64,000 bases of DNA from assembly GCF_003058265.1 (NCBI RefSeq), contig NZ_QBUK01000006.1, forward strand, positions 124,001 through 188,000, read 5' to 3'. Numbering within the stretch: the first letter of the stretch is position 1; every line of letters begins with the position of its first letter. Made by a program: the position numbers and the translations under genes. The stretch comes from Flagellimonas amoyensis (lineage in GTDB: Bacteria > Bacteroidota > Bacteroidia > Flavobacteriales > Flavobacteriaceae). Below, piece by piece: positions 44,803 through 52,666 of the stretch. Below the pieces are notes generated by a model. The model was not told the DNA's origin and ran no database searches. It was given only the letters and a program-made list of their open reading frames with translations.

Positions 44803-45705
44803 CTATATGCGTTCCGCAATGCGGAGTTTTGCACTTCTTGCCCTATTGTTTCGGGCCACTTCTTCTGCGGATGGCACTATGAGGCCTCCCACTTTTTTCA
44901 AGGGAACATCAATGTTCCCATAAAAATCCTTTTCGGGTTCACCCTCGAACCGCCCGTCGCGTATGAAACGCTTTACCAAACGGTCTTCCAGGGAGTGGTA
45001 GCTTATCATGCTCAATCGCCCACCTTTTTCCAGAACCTCCGGCACTTGGAGCAAAAACTCCTTCAGCACCTCTATTTCTTGATTGACCTCTATCCGAATG
45101 GCCTGATAGATCTGGGCCAAGATCTTGTTCTCCTTCATCTTGGGCAAAAACTTGCCCAAGGTCTGTTTCAATTCTTCCGTGGTTTTGATCGGATTGACAC
45201 CCCTCGCCTCTACAATGGTCTTGGCCATGGCATTTGCATTTCGCAGTTCTCCATATTGGAACAGCACCGAGGCCAGATCTTCTTGGGGGTAAGCGTTGAT
45301 CACCTCATAGGCCGAAAGGGCACTGCCCCTGTTCATTCGCATATCGAGATCCGCATTGAACCTAGTGGAGAATCCACGGGCCGCTTCATCGAACTGGTGG
45401 GAGGAAACCCCGAAATCCGCCAAGATTCCATCGACTTTCCGAATACCATAGAACTTTAGATATTGCTTGAGGTAGCGAAAATTCTGGTTGATCAACTGGA
45501 ACCTATCATCGTGCAATGCATTTTGCAGGGCATCCTCATCTTGATCAAATGCGAACAGCTTTCCGCCCTCGCCCAATCGTTTCAATATTTCACCGGAGTG
45601 CCCTCCACCACCAAAGGTGACATCCACATACACCCCATCTTTCTTTATGTCCAATCCGTCCACCGACTCTTGCAACAGCACCGGATTGTGATATGCATTA
45701 CTCAT
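44803..45705 (-). CDS. rsmH: 16S rRNA (cytosine1402-N4)-methyltransferase
   Basis: RsmH (MraW) methylates N4 of C1402 in the ribosomal P site. The 300-residue protein starts MSNAYHNPVLLQESVDGL, and the SAM loop VDVTFGGGGHSGEIL is at about residues 27-41. NRGSALSAYEVIN and SYHSLEDRLVKRFI are further family blocks. The frame is open upstream to 45888, but that part lies within mraZ; the start at 45705 overlaps mraZ by only 8 bases and matches family N-termini. Confidence 0.96.
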   Translation of the reverse strand: MSNAYHNPVLLQESVDGLDIKKDGVYVDVTFGGGGHSGEILKRLGEGGKLFAFDQDEDALQNALHDDRFQLINQNFRYLKQYLKFYGIRKVDGILADFGVSSHQFDEAARGFSTRFNADLDMRMNRGSALSAYEVINAYPQEDLASVLFQYGELRNANAMAKTIVEARGVNPIKTTEELKQTLGKFLPKMKENKILAQIYQAIRIEVNQEIEVLKEFLLQVPEVLEKGGRLSMISYHSLEDRLVKRFIRDGRFEGEPEKDFYGNIDVPLKKVGGLIVPSAEEVARNNRARSAKLRIAERI

Positions 45706-46153
45706 CGTCATCAAAGATCTCTTCGGCCAAATCCGCATAATCCTTCTCCCCTTCGGCCAAGACTTTTTCATACTTGTCCTTGTCCCAGATCTCAATTTTG
45801 TCAAAGACCGCATTGAGCACCACTTCTTTATCGATCCCTGCGAAATCCACAAGGTTCTTGGGTATCTGCAGCCTTCCAGAATCCCCATCGATGGCGACTT
45901 CCTTCATCCCGGCCACAAAATTTCTCACAAAGGCATCATACTTGCGGTTGATCTTGCTCTTTTTCATCACCTTCTGCATCAATGCATCAAACTCCTGCTT
46001 GGGATAGAGCTCCAGACATTGCTGGAACACCGACCTCTTGATGACAAACCCTTCGTTCAGGACAGGCAACAGCTGATTCTTCAAGGAAATAGGCAGCAAT
46101 ACCCTTCCTTTTGAATCCGCTTTGCAATCATGTTGTCCTATGATATGGGTCAC
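45698..46153 (-). CDS. mraZ: Transcriptional regulator / division protein MraZ
   Basis: MraZ is the AbrB-fold DNA-binding protein that opens the dcw cluster and represses it by binding TGGGN direct repeats upstream. The 151-residue length and two tandem half-domains are visible: an N-terminal HDCKADSKGRVLLPISLKNQ and a second DGDSGRLQIPKNLVDFAGID, both with the conserved D-x-GR-x-x(I/L)P motif. A repeat array fitting its operator lies at 46203-46247. Its TAA stop is inside the start region of rsmH. Confidence 0.95.
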   Translation of the reverse strand: MTHIIGQHDCKADSKGRVLLPISLKNQLLPVLNEGFVIKRSVFQQCLELYPKQEFDALMQKVMKKSKINRKYDAFVRNFVAGMKEVAIDGDSGRLQIPKNLVDFAGIDKEVVLNAVFDKIEIWDKDKYEKVLAEGEKDYADLAEEIFDDDE

Positions 46154-46182
46154 TAGAAATCAATTGGTTACTTAATACAACT

Positions 46183-46247
46183 CAAATATATAGATTTTAT
46201 TTCCACATTTCTCCACTTAACACCACTTTTGTTAATAAATTCACCAC
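46183..46247 (-). promoter_or_regulatory. dcw promoter with MraZ-box-like direct repeats
   Basis: On the minus strand TATATTTG (46190-46183) is an exact -7 match. Upstream, GTGG occurs at 46206-46203, 46216-46213 and 46226-46223, exactly 10 bp apart. A fourth lies at 46247-46244, 21 bp further. Three or more TGGGN repeats in 10-bp register are the known MraZ operator in other bacteria; here the repeats read TGGAA, TGGAG and TGGTG. They cover the expected -33 region. Confidence 0.7.
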
Positions 46248-46385
46248 TTTTAGACCAAAAACAAACTTTTGGACCTGGAAAATATTCCCCACCAAGAGGC
46301 CCTTTCTCTTCCGCAATCTTGGGGAAACCAAAAAAACTTGTTCCCTATGTGCCAAAAACCTGGATTCTTTGTAACATGAAATGCC

Positions 46386-46393
46386 TATATTTG
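46386..46393 (+). promoter_or_regulatory. -7 element before the alpha/beta hydrolase gene
   Basis: TATATTTG matches TAnnTTTG, 26 bases before the ATG at 46420. TTG at 46369-46371 is closer than the usual -33 position. Confidence 0.5.
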
Positions 46394-46419
46394 CGCCTCT
46401 TACTACCAACTGACTATTA

Positions 46420-47184
46420 ATGGAAGAGCATTTAATTGAGGATGGCAAATACAGATATATAGAAAAGGGCGAGGGAACCCCTATGATCATCCTGCATGGG
46501 CTGATGGGCGGACTGAGCAATTTCCAAGGCGTATCTGACTATTTCCCCTCCAAGGGCTACAAGGTCTTGATTCCCGAGCTCCCCATTTACGATATGCCCA
46601 TCCTGAAGACGACCGTAAAGAACTTTGCCAAGTTCCTGGAAGGCTTCATAGAGGCCAAAGGATTGAACGAGGTCATTCTTCTGGGCAATTCCCTTGGCGG
46701 ACACATTGGTCTTTTGCACACCAAAATGTTCCCCGAAATGGTGAAGGCATTGGTGATCACCGGAAGCTCCGGACTCTACGAAAGTGCCATGGGCGACGGC
46801 TATCCCAAGCGTGGCGATTATGAGTTCATCAAGAAAAAGGCGCAGGATGTCTTTTACGATCCCGAAGTGGCCACCAAGGAAATTGTGGACGAAGTGTTTG
46901 CCACGGTGAACGATAGGATGAAGTTGGTAAAGACCCTTGCCATCGCCAAAAGCGCCATTCGACACAACATGTCCAAGGACCTGCCACACATGAATACCCC
47001 CACATGCATCATTTGGGGCGAGAACGATACGGTGACCCCTCCCAATGTGGCCAAGGAGTTCCACGAACTTTTGCCGGATTCCGACCTATACTGGATCGAG
47101 AAATGCGGCCATGCCCCCATGATGGAGCACCCAGAGGACTTTAATCGCATTTTGGACGCTTGGTTGAAAAAGCGCAATTTTTAA
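46420..47184 (+). CDS. Alpha/beta-fold hydrolase
   Basis: The 254-residue protein has the alpha/beta hydrolase layout: the oxyanion loop HGLMGG (26-31), the nucleophile elbow GNSLGG with Ser91, the acid near WGENDTVTPP and the catalytic His in CGHAPMMEHP. No signal peptide is present. Sequences of this type include esterases, C-C hydrolases and haloperoxidase-like enzymes, so the substrate is open. It is transcribed divergently from the dcw cluster, with a promoter at 46386, and is followed by engB after a repeat-rich gap. Confidence 0.88.
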   Translation: MEEHLIEDGKYRYIEKGEGTPMIILHGLMGGLSNFQGVSDYFPSKGYKVLIPELPIYDMPILKTTVKNFAKFLEGFIEAKGLNEVILLGNSLGGHIGLLHTKMFPEMVKALVITGSSGLYESAMGDGYPKRGDYEFIKKKAQDVFYDPEVATKEIVDEVFATVNDRMKLVKTLAIAKSAIRHNMSKDLPHMNTPTCIIWGENDTVTPPNVAKEFHELLPDSDLYWIEKCGHAPMMEHPEDFNRILDAWLKKRNF

Positions 47185-47280
47185 CATCAAAGACATAAGA
47201 TAAAAGAACCAAGTGACAAGACCGAAATGAGCAAATAGGTCCCTTGTCGTAATTCTTGTATCTTGTTTACCATATATTAT
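47185..47280. repeat. Degenerate ATAAGA/CTTGT inverted repeat
   Basis: A purine-rich half (AAAGACATAAGATAAAAGAA) is followed by a pyrimidine-rich half with CTTGTCG, TTCTTGTATCTTG. The two halves can pair imperfectly. It resembles the element at 40921-41010. Confidence 0.4.
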
Positions 47281-47290
47281 TCCGACACGC

Positions 47291-47902
47291 ATGAAGATTT
47301 CTTCCGCCGAATTCATAATGAGCAATTCCAATGTGGCCAAATGCCCCAATGAACCGCTGCCGGAGTATGCCTTCATTGGGCGATCCAATGTGGGAAAATC
47401 GTCCCTCATCAATATGCTCGTGGACAGAAAGGGATTGGCCAAGACCTCTGGAAGACCAGGAAAAACCCAGCTCATCAACCATTTCAAGATCAACAACAAT
47501 TGGTTTTTGGTGGATTTGCCGGGATATGGCTATGCCAGGGTATCCAAAAAGGACAAAAACACGTTTCAGAAATACATCACCGAATATTTTCAAAAACGAA
47601 AGCAATTGGTCTGCGGTTTTGTGCTTGTGGACATCCGGCACGACCCACAACCCATTGACCTTGAATTTATGGAATGGCTGGGGACCAATCAGGTGCCGTT
47701 TGCCATTATCTTCACCAAAGCGGACAAACTCAAACCCGGCACCATTGAAAAACAAGCGGAAGCCTATCTACAGAAATTAAAAGAAGGTGCATGGGAGGAG
47801 GCTCCCCCACATTTCACCACCTCATCCAGTAACCGGATGGGCAAGGATGAACTTTTGGAGTTCATAGATGGGATCAACCAACAATTTTTCTCCAATAACT
47901 GA
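47291..47902 (+). CDS. engB: Ribosome biogenesis GTPase (EngB/YsxC/YihA)
   Basis: This essential GTPase helps assemble the 50S subunit. The 203 residues contain the G1 loop GRSNVGKSSLINML, the G2 region KTSGRPGKTQLINHF, the G3 DLPGYGYA and the G4 TKADKL, with a C-terminal TSSSNRMGKDELLEFI G5-like end. The length is typical. A terminator at 47910 follows, so it is probably a single gene. Confidence 0.96.
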   Translation: MKISSAEFIMSNSNVAKCPNEPLPEYAFIGRSNVGKSSLINMLVDRKGLAKTSGRPGKTQLINHFKINNNWFLVDLPGYGYARVSKKDKNTFQKYITEYFQKRKQLVCGFVLVDIRHDPQPIDLEFMEWLGTNQVPFAIIFTKADKLKPGTIEKQAEAYLQKLKEGAWEEAPPHFTTSSSNRMGKDELLEFIDGINQQFFSNN

Positions 47903-47909
47903 TCTCGGA

Positions 47910-47933
47910 TAAATCCAAAGGATTTATTTTTTT
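47910..47933 (+). terminator. engB terminator
   Basis: TAAATCC-AAA-GGATTTA is followed by seven T, 8 bases after the engB stop. Confidence 0.75.
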
Positions 47934-47963
47934 AATGCGTATTTTCCATCCAATTTAGGGACC

Positions 47964-48830
47964 ATGGATGTAGTGAAGACTTACCATAATGTGAACAAGG
48001 CTGATGGTTCGCTCAGTTTTGGCATTTCCAAGATGGAGGATATCCATAAAAAAAGGAACGGCCTGGCCGATGAGCCCCACCGACATGACTATTACACCAT
48101 TCTTGTCGTCAAAAAAGGAAAGGGCGTCCATTTGGTCGATTTCAGGACGCACCCCGTTGTAGGAAACCAAGTTTTTTTCATCAGTCCCGGACAGGTCCAT
48201 CAACTCAAGGAAGAAACGAGCTCGTTTGGCTATTCCATTGTTTTCTCCGCACAGTTCCTCGCCATGAACCATATTTTGGTGGATTTCATTGACGACATCA
48301 ACCTGTTCAATGATTTTGGCAACACCCCGCCCCTGATGGTCAGCGAGCCGGAAATGGACCGAATCCTGTCCTTCGCCTCGGAAATGGAATTTTATTACCG
48401 GTCCCACGACACCTATAAGTTTGAGGCTATCGGCGCCCTGCTCAAATTGCTTTTGATCGCTTGCCACAACCTGTGTTCTTTGACCCAACTGGATTCCCAG
48501 ACCATGGAAGTCGGTGCCGTTCTGGTGCGTAACTTCAAACAACTGGTGAACGAAAAGTTCAAGGTGTGGCACCATGCCTCTGCCTATGCCGATGCACTGC
48601 ATATTACTCCCGACCACCTGAACCGTGTGGTGAAATCCCTCACCGGAAAGACCGCCAAGGAGCACATCCAAAGCAGGATCACCATAGCCGCCAAACGATT
48701 GCTGTATTTTTCGGCCCTGTCCCAAAAAGAGATCGCTTTTGAGCTTGGTTTTTCGGAGCCGGCCAATTTCAGTGCATTCTTCAAATCGTGTACGGGCATT
48801 TCCCCGAGCAAGTTCAAAGAATTGGCCTGA
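47964..48830 (+). CDS. AraC-family transcriptional regulator
   Basis: The 288-residue protein has an N-terminal cupin-like sensing domain (HRHDYYTILVVKKGKGVHLV, QVFFISPGQVHQL) and a C-terminal AraC/XylS DNA-binding pair of helix-turn-helices. The first has ADALHITPDHLNRVVKSLTG, and the second has the signature region ALSQKEIAFELGFSEPANFS and ending FKSCTGISPSKFKEL. It acts as an activator of nearby genes in most cases; the pirin gene 89 bases downstream is the obvious candidate target. The ligand is unknown. Confidence 0.9.
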   Translation: MDVVKTYHNVNKADGSLSFGISKMEDIHKKRNGLADEPHRHDYYTILVVKKGKGVHLVDFRTHPVVGNQVFFISPGQVHQLKEETSSFGYSIVFSAQFLAMNHILVDFIDDINLFNDFGNTPPLMVSEPEMDRILSFASEMEFYYRSHDTYKFEAIGALLKLLLIACHNLCSLTQLDSQTMEVGAVLVRNFKQLVNEKFKVWHHASAYADALHITPDHLNRVVKSLTGKTAKEHIQSRITIAAKRLLYFSALSQKEIAFELGFSEPANFSAFFKSCTGISPSKFKELA

Positions 48831-48919
48831 TATCGGATTTTCATAAGTCCCTCCCGTGTTTTCATATCCCCAAAACCTCTTGCTTGCCCGACCTTTGTAG
48901 GGAACAAAAAATAAGACAT

Positions 48920-49648
48920 ATGAAGACCGTATTGCACAAAGCAGACACCAGAGGGCATGCCGACCATGGCTGGCTCAACAGTCACCATACATTCAGTTTC
49001 GCAGCCTATCAAAATCCAGAGCGGATGCATTTTGGGGTACTCCGTGTACTAAATGATGACCAAGTGGCACCGGGCAAGGGGTTTGGCTCCCACCCCCATG
49101 ACAACATGGAGATCATCTCCATTCCTTTGGAAGGGGACCTCGAACACAAGGACAGCATGGGCAATGTGACCACCATCAAAGAAGGGGACGTACAGGTGAT
49201 GAGTGCCGGCACGGGCATCTTTCACAGCGAATACAACAAGAACGATGACAAGCAGGTGAAGTTCCTACAGATATGGGTGTTCCCCAACAAAAGGAACGTG
49301 GAACCCCGTTATGACCAGATTTCCATAAGGGACATTGAGAAAAAGAATGCTTTTTACCAAGTACTCTCCCCAAACCCTGACGATGAAGGTGTGTGGGTGC
49401 ATCAAGATGCCTGGTTCCATTTGGGCAAGTTTGAATCCGGTGCCATGGATACCTATACCATCAAGAAAGAAGGAAATGGGGTCTATGTGTTTGTACTGGA
49501 AGGAACAGTGGACATCAATGGACAGCAACTTGAAAAGCGTGATGGTTTTGGACTATGGGAAACGGATTCCTTCGACCTGAAATCCAACACGGACAGTAGG
49601 GTGTTGCTCATGGAAGTGCCGATGGGCCTTGGCAGCATTGGACGTTGA
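48920..49648 (+). CDS. Pirin-family bicupin protein
   Basis: The 242-residue bicupin belongs to the pirin/YhhW family. The first cupin carries HTFSFAAYQNPERMHFG and GFGSHPHDNMEIISIPLEG, with the metal-binding His residues; a Glu/His pair (GTGIFHSEYN) completes the site. A second, weaker cupin lies near the C-terminus. Members act as quercetin-type dioxygenases or regulators; the substrate here is unknown. ATG 48920 is chosen; the frame is open upstream, but those residues lack family similarity. It pairs with the AraC regulator. A near-perfect hairpin terminator follows. Confidence 0.88.
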   Translation: MKTVLHKADTRGHADHGWLNSHHTFSFAAYQNPERMHFGVLRVLNDDQVAPGKGFGSHPHDNMEIISIPLEGDLEHKDSMGNVTTIKEGDVQVMSAGTGIFHSEYNKNDDKQVKFLQIWVFPNKRNVEPRYDQISIRDIEKKNAFYQVLSPNPDDEGVWVHQDAWFHLGKFESGAMDTYTIKKEGNGVYVFVLEGTVDINGQQLEKRDGFGLWETDSFDLKSNTDSRVLLMEVPMGLGSIGR

Positions 49649-49665
49649 TTTTTTTTGAAACGATC

Positions 49666-49708
49666 ATAGACACAATGGCCCCGATCGGGGCCATTGTGTC
49701 TATTTTTT
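49666..49708 (+). terminator. Terminator with 38-bp perfect palindrome after the pirin gene
   Basis: Positions 49666-49703 form a perfect palindrome of 38 bp (half-site ATAGACACAATGGCCCCGA), followed by a T-run to 49708. Folded as RNA it makes a 17-bp stem with GATC as loop. It is the longest perfect hairpin in the window. Confidence 0.85.
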
Positions 49709-49797
49709 CTTGGTGCCTACACGCTAAACTTGCTGGTGACCTATTTCAAAAATCATGACAATTTATATGTATTTTAGTATTCCCAAATCTTTCAATC

Positions 49798-50457
49798 ATG
49801 ATACGAAACATTCTTTTCACTTTGTTTTGTTTGTTTTCGCTACATCTTGTGGCCCAAGACGAACTTTACCCTCCAGCAATAGAGATTTCTGACCCTACAT
49901 TATCCAAGTTTTTGACCGAACTCACCCTGGCCGCTGGCAAGAAGGACAAGGATTTTATCCTGAACCATATGGATCCCAACATTTTGAGCAGTTTCGGGGG
50001 CAATGGTGGGATAGAGGAATTTAAGGAGTACTGGGATTTTGAAAAACAGCACACCACATTCTGGGACGAACTGGAAAATATTCTTTTGATCGGTGGGGCC
50101 AAATATGAGGATGGCTCCGGAAGTTACAGCATTCCCTATACATTCAGCGATTGGCCCAGTGAGTTCGATGCATATGAACATTATTTGGTCTTCGGCACCC
50201 ATGTGAACGTCAGGAGTGCACCAAGCACCGAAAACTCCAAAGTATTGGGCCAACTCAGCTACCGAATTGTCAAATTGAATCAAAGTCCTCAAGATAATTC
50301 GGAGAATCAAAATCAGTGGTACAACATCAGCAGTACAGATGGGAAGTTGACCGGCTACGTACATGGAAAGTATCTTGTCTCACCTATTGGGTATAGGATG
50401 GAATTGACCAAATCCAAAAAAGGCTGGGTAATATCCAGTTTTGTCGCTGGTGATTAG
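49798..50457 (+). CDS. Secreted SH3-like domain protein
   Basis: The 219-residue protein has a signal peptide (MIRNILFTLFCLFSLHLVAQ). After an all-new N-terminal part (SDPTLSKFLTELTLAAGKKD) an SH3b-like region spans about 130-200: VFGTHVNVRSAPSTENSKVL and WYNISSTDGKLTGYVHGKYL. Bacterial SH3b domains bind cell-wall or other ligands, so it may act in the periplasm. The N-terminal half is unrecognised. It is a single gene before another secreted unknown, with no visible terminator between them. Confidence 0.78.
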   Translation: MIRNILFTLFCLFSLHLVAQDELYPPAIEISDPTLSKFLTELTLAAGKKDKDFILNHMDPNILSSFGGNGGIEEFKEYWDFEKQHTTFWDELENILLIGGAKYEDGSGSYSIPYTFSDWPSEFDAYEHYLVFGTHVNVRSAPSTENSKVLGQLSYRIVKLNQSPQDNSENQNQWYNISSTDGKLTGYVHGKYLVSPIGYRMELTKSKKGWVISSFVAGD

Positions 50458-50598
50458 GTCACACATTTTCATAGAAGCTTCGATCGGTTTTTTTTGTTGA
50501 TCAAAACCTTCATCCATCAATTGAAACTGGGCATTGGTCAATTCAACGGCCTGGCTTTGTTCCCATTTGCTTTTCTTTGGACATCAGAAATAGAAGCG

Positions 50599-51258
50599 AT
50601 GAGCCTGTCTGCCCGAAATATACTTTACCGCTTTGCCATCTTCATTTCCATAATGACAAACACCCAATGCTCGTCCACCCATCCCAAAATGAGCAATATG
50701 GACCCTACTGTCAAAGAAATCGGCAATCTTGGAAAGCAACGCATTGTACAAATGGCCAGGACACTCATCCTAGAGAATAGCGGTGAAAAAATACCGGAAA
50801 GTTATGACGCCCGAGTGTTCGCCAATGACAGTTCGGTGATTGTCCTGTTTGACCTTCCCATTCATTTTGCAGCCAAGAACACTGCCTTTTATTATGGTGC
50901 CACTGTTGATGTGGTCTCGAAAACCTTTAGCTATAGCCCCATCATAAACACGGAGGCCCAAATAAATGCTTTTAAGCACTTCCCTTTCCATGAACCGTCC
51001 AAAGTGGACATGAAGACCATTGAATTTGTATTGGGTGGGACCACATCGTACAGAAAACATAGGGAATCCCTGAATGCTAGGAATGAAGGCGTCACCATCA
51101 TCGAAACCGATACCTTTTATAAGGTTCAGGTGCTATCCCAGTCACAGAGCAGCCAATACAACTTGGATAAACGGACGGGAATTTCTTCGGAACACCGACA
51201 CCGACATATTAAAACCGAACCGCTCTCGGAACGGGGTTATGTGGAGATCATCAAATGA
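50599..51258 (+). CDS. Putative secreted or lipoprotein of unknown function
   Basis: The 219-residue product from ATG 50599 has a hydrophobic N-terminus (NILYRFAIFISIMTNTQC) with a cysteine that could be lipidated, although NTQC is a poor lipobox. The remainder is mixed alpha/beta (ANDSSVIVLFDLPIHFAAKN) and not recognised. The reading frame is open back to 50494; that extension has a second hydrophobic stretch and cannot be excluded. It converges on gldC with 16 bases between stops. Confidence 0.6.
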   Translation: MSLSARNILYRFAIFISIMTNTQCSSTHPKMSNMDPTVKEIGNLGKQRIVQMARTLILENSGEKIPESYDARVFANDSSVIVLFDLPIHFAAKNTAFYYGATVDVVSKTFSYSPIINTEAQINAFKHFPFHEPSKVDMKTIEFVLGGTTSYRKHRESLNARNEGVTIIETDTFYKVQVLSQSQSSQYNLDKRTGISSEHRHRHIKTEPLSERGYVEIIK

Positions 51259-51274
51259 CCGACTTGGGCCGGAA

Positions 51275-51610
51275 CTACTTTTTCAGCTCCAGTTTTTCTG
51301 CAAAATAGTCGCAGAAATCCCTCATGGTGGCCGTCATTTTATCGTCCTGCGTGGCTTTCATGAAGGTATCGGTCATGGTCATCAAGGTCTGATGGAAGAA
51401 AATCTTCATCTCGTCCACTGGCATATCCTTGGTCCAAAGGTCTATTTTGAGGGATTCCTTGTTCTTGCTGTCCCAAACGGACAACATCATGGCCTTTGCA
51501 TCTTCCTCTTGCACACCACCATCTTGGGCAGACCATTTCAATTCTTCAGGAACTCTGTTCTCATCAAGTCCCACTGTCAGTTTTATTTCTGAAGTATGTA
51601 CTACCGCCAT
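51275..51610 (-). CDS. gldC: Gliding motility protein GldC
   Basis: GldC is a small (111-residue) soluble protein needed for efficient gliding in flavobacteria. The sequence runs from MAVVHTSEIKLTVGLDENRV to FCDYFAEKLELKK and has the family's EDAKAMMLSVWD and KIDLWTKDMPVDEMKIFFHQ blocks. It has no signal peptide. It starts directly after the gldB stop on the same strand (no gap), the usual gldB-gldC order. Its role in the gliding machinery is not understood. Confidence 0.92.
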   Translation of the reverse strand: MAVVHTSEIKLTVGLDENRVPEELKWSAQDGGVQEEDAKAMMLSVWDSKNKESLKIDLWTKDMPVDEMKIFFHQTLMTMTDTFMKATQDDKMTATMRDFCDYFAEKLELKK

Positions 51611-52600
51611 CTACTTTCTTGGTTTATAGTTTGATTTTTTCAAGATCTCATCCGCCGGCATGTCCAAAAGCTGTCGGAATCCCACCTCATTTTTTTCCAC
51701 AAAGGCCCTAACGATCTGCCAACCCATATATCTGCCCAGCCTTCCCGGCGATTCATTGTCCAGTTCCAGTCCAAACTTGGAAAACGGTGCGGGGTCCAAA
51801 AACTTTCGGTCCAATTGGGAATCCGTACTGTAGAGCAGGTCACGCTCCACAAAATACTTCCACATTTCTTCCTCATTCGTTATCGCCCAGTCCATTTCTT
51901 CTTGGGTATAACCTATTTTTTGGGCATCCGTACTATGGGGAAGCAACCTGTCCTTTATATATAACTCCTTGCCATAATGCACCATTCTCGAAAGGAAAGT
52001 CCGGTTTCTAGGATAGGCAAGCACCCTCTTGGAAAATGCACTGGCCACATCGGAAACCAGAAATTGCTTGTCCAGTCCGGCCGATATGTATCGCTGTATG
52101 CCCCCATAGAAATAGTGGTCCGGCCCCAAATAATTGTCCAGCCCGATCAGCAGAAGGGTATCGGTAAGGATAACCCGGTCCTCATACCGCACATCCGAAG
52201 TGAGCGTGACCACTTTGGGCACTTCAAACTCCGGGAAATAATATTTGATGTGCTGAAAAAGGGACTCCAACTCCCCGGCTTCCTCCTCAAAATCCCCAAA
52301 GGTCTTTTCCACCTCTTCGGAAAGTTCAATCTGAAGGGTATCGGACAATTTTGCCACCCAAATACTATCGGGAAATTGTTCAGGAAAAAAGTAAGGATAT
52401 TTCTTCTTCAATTGGGGAATGCCCTCCTGGGTCGCTTGGGCAAACTCGCGGTCAAATCGGGAAATCTGGAGTTCAACAGGGACCTTGGCAATCTCCTGTT
52501 CCGCCTTGTCCTCTTTTTTACAGGAGAAAAAGAAAAGAAAAATCCCCAAAACCAAACACAAAGGTGCCTGTTTCGCAAAGTATTTGAACAACCTCTTCAT
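51611..52600 (-). CDS. gldB: Gliding motility lipoprotein GldB
   Basis: GldB is an essential gliding lipoprotein. The 329-residue form begins MKRLFKYFAKQAPLCLVLGI with lipidation site Cys27 (lipobox FFSC) and the basic/acidic stretch KKEDKAEQE after it. The body carries KVPVELQISRFDREF, LIGLDNYLGPDHYFYGGIQR and MGWQIVRAFVEKN, typical of the family. The open frame continues upstream to 52876 but overlaps the nadE start; the ATG at 52600 gives the lipoprotein signal. A -7 element at 52641-52634 on this strand fits. Divergent from nadE. Confidence 0.93.
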   Translation of the reverse strand: MKRLFKYFAKQAPLCLVLGIFLFFFSCKKEDKAEQEIAKVPVELQISRFDREFAQATQEGIPQLKKKYPYFFPEQFPDSIWVAKLSDTLQIELSEEVEKTFGDFEEEAGELESLFQHIKYYFPEFEVPKVVTLTSDVRYEDRVILTDTLLLIGLDNYLGPDHYFYGGIQRYISAGLDKQFLVSDVASAFSKRVLAYPRNRTFLSRMVHYGKELYIKDRLLPHSTDAQKIGYTQEEMDWAITNEEEMWKYFVERDLLYSTDSQLDRKFLDPAPFSKFGLELDNESPGRLGRYMGWQIVRAFVEKNEVGFRQLLDMPADEILKKSNYKPRK

Positions 52601-52633
52601 TTTTATGGACGCAGGGTTTAAATTTACAGGGAA

Positions 52634-52641
52634 CAAAGGTA
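52634..52641 (-). promoter_or_regulatory. -7 element of the gldB promoter
   Basis: TACCTTTG on the minus strand matches TAnnTTTG, 33 bases before the gldB ATG, in the 66-base gap shared with nadE. Confidence 0.55.
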
Positions 52642-52666
52642 ATTTATTGAAAACAAAAAGTAAGAT

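Noticed and set aside
45705..45888. N-terminal extension of rsmH
   Set aside because: The extra 61 residues lie inside mraZ in another frame and have no similarity to the family; the ATG at 45705 matches RsmH N-termini.
48788..48919. 44-residue N-terminal extension of the pirin gene
   Set aside because: The residues overlap the end of the AraC gene and do not resemble pirins; the ATG at 48920 fits.
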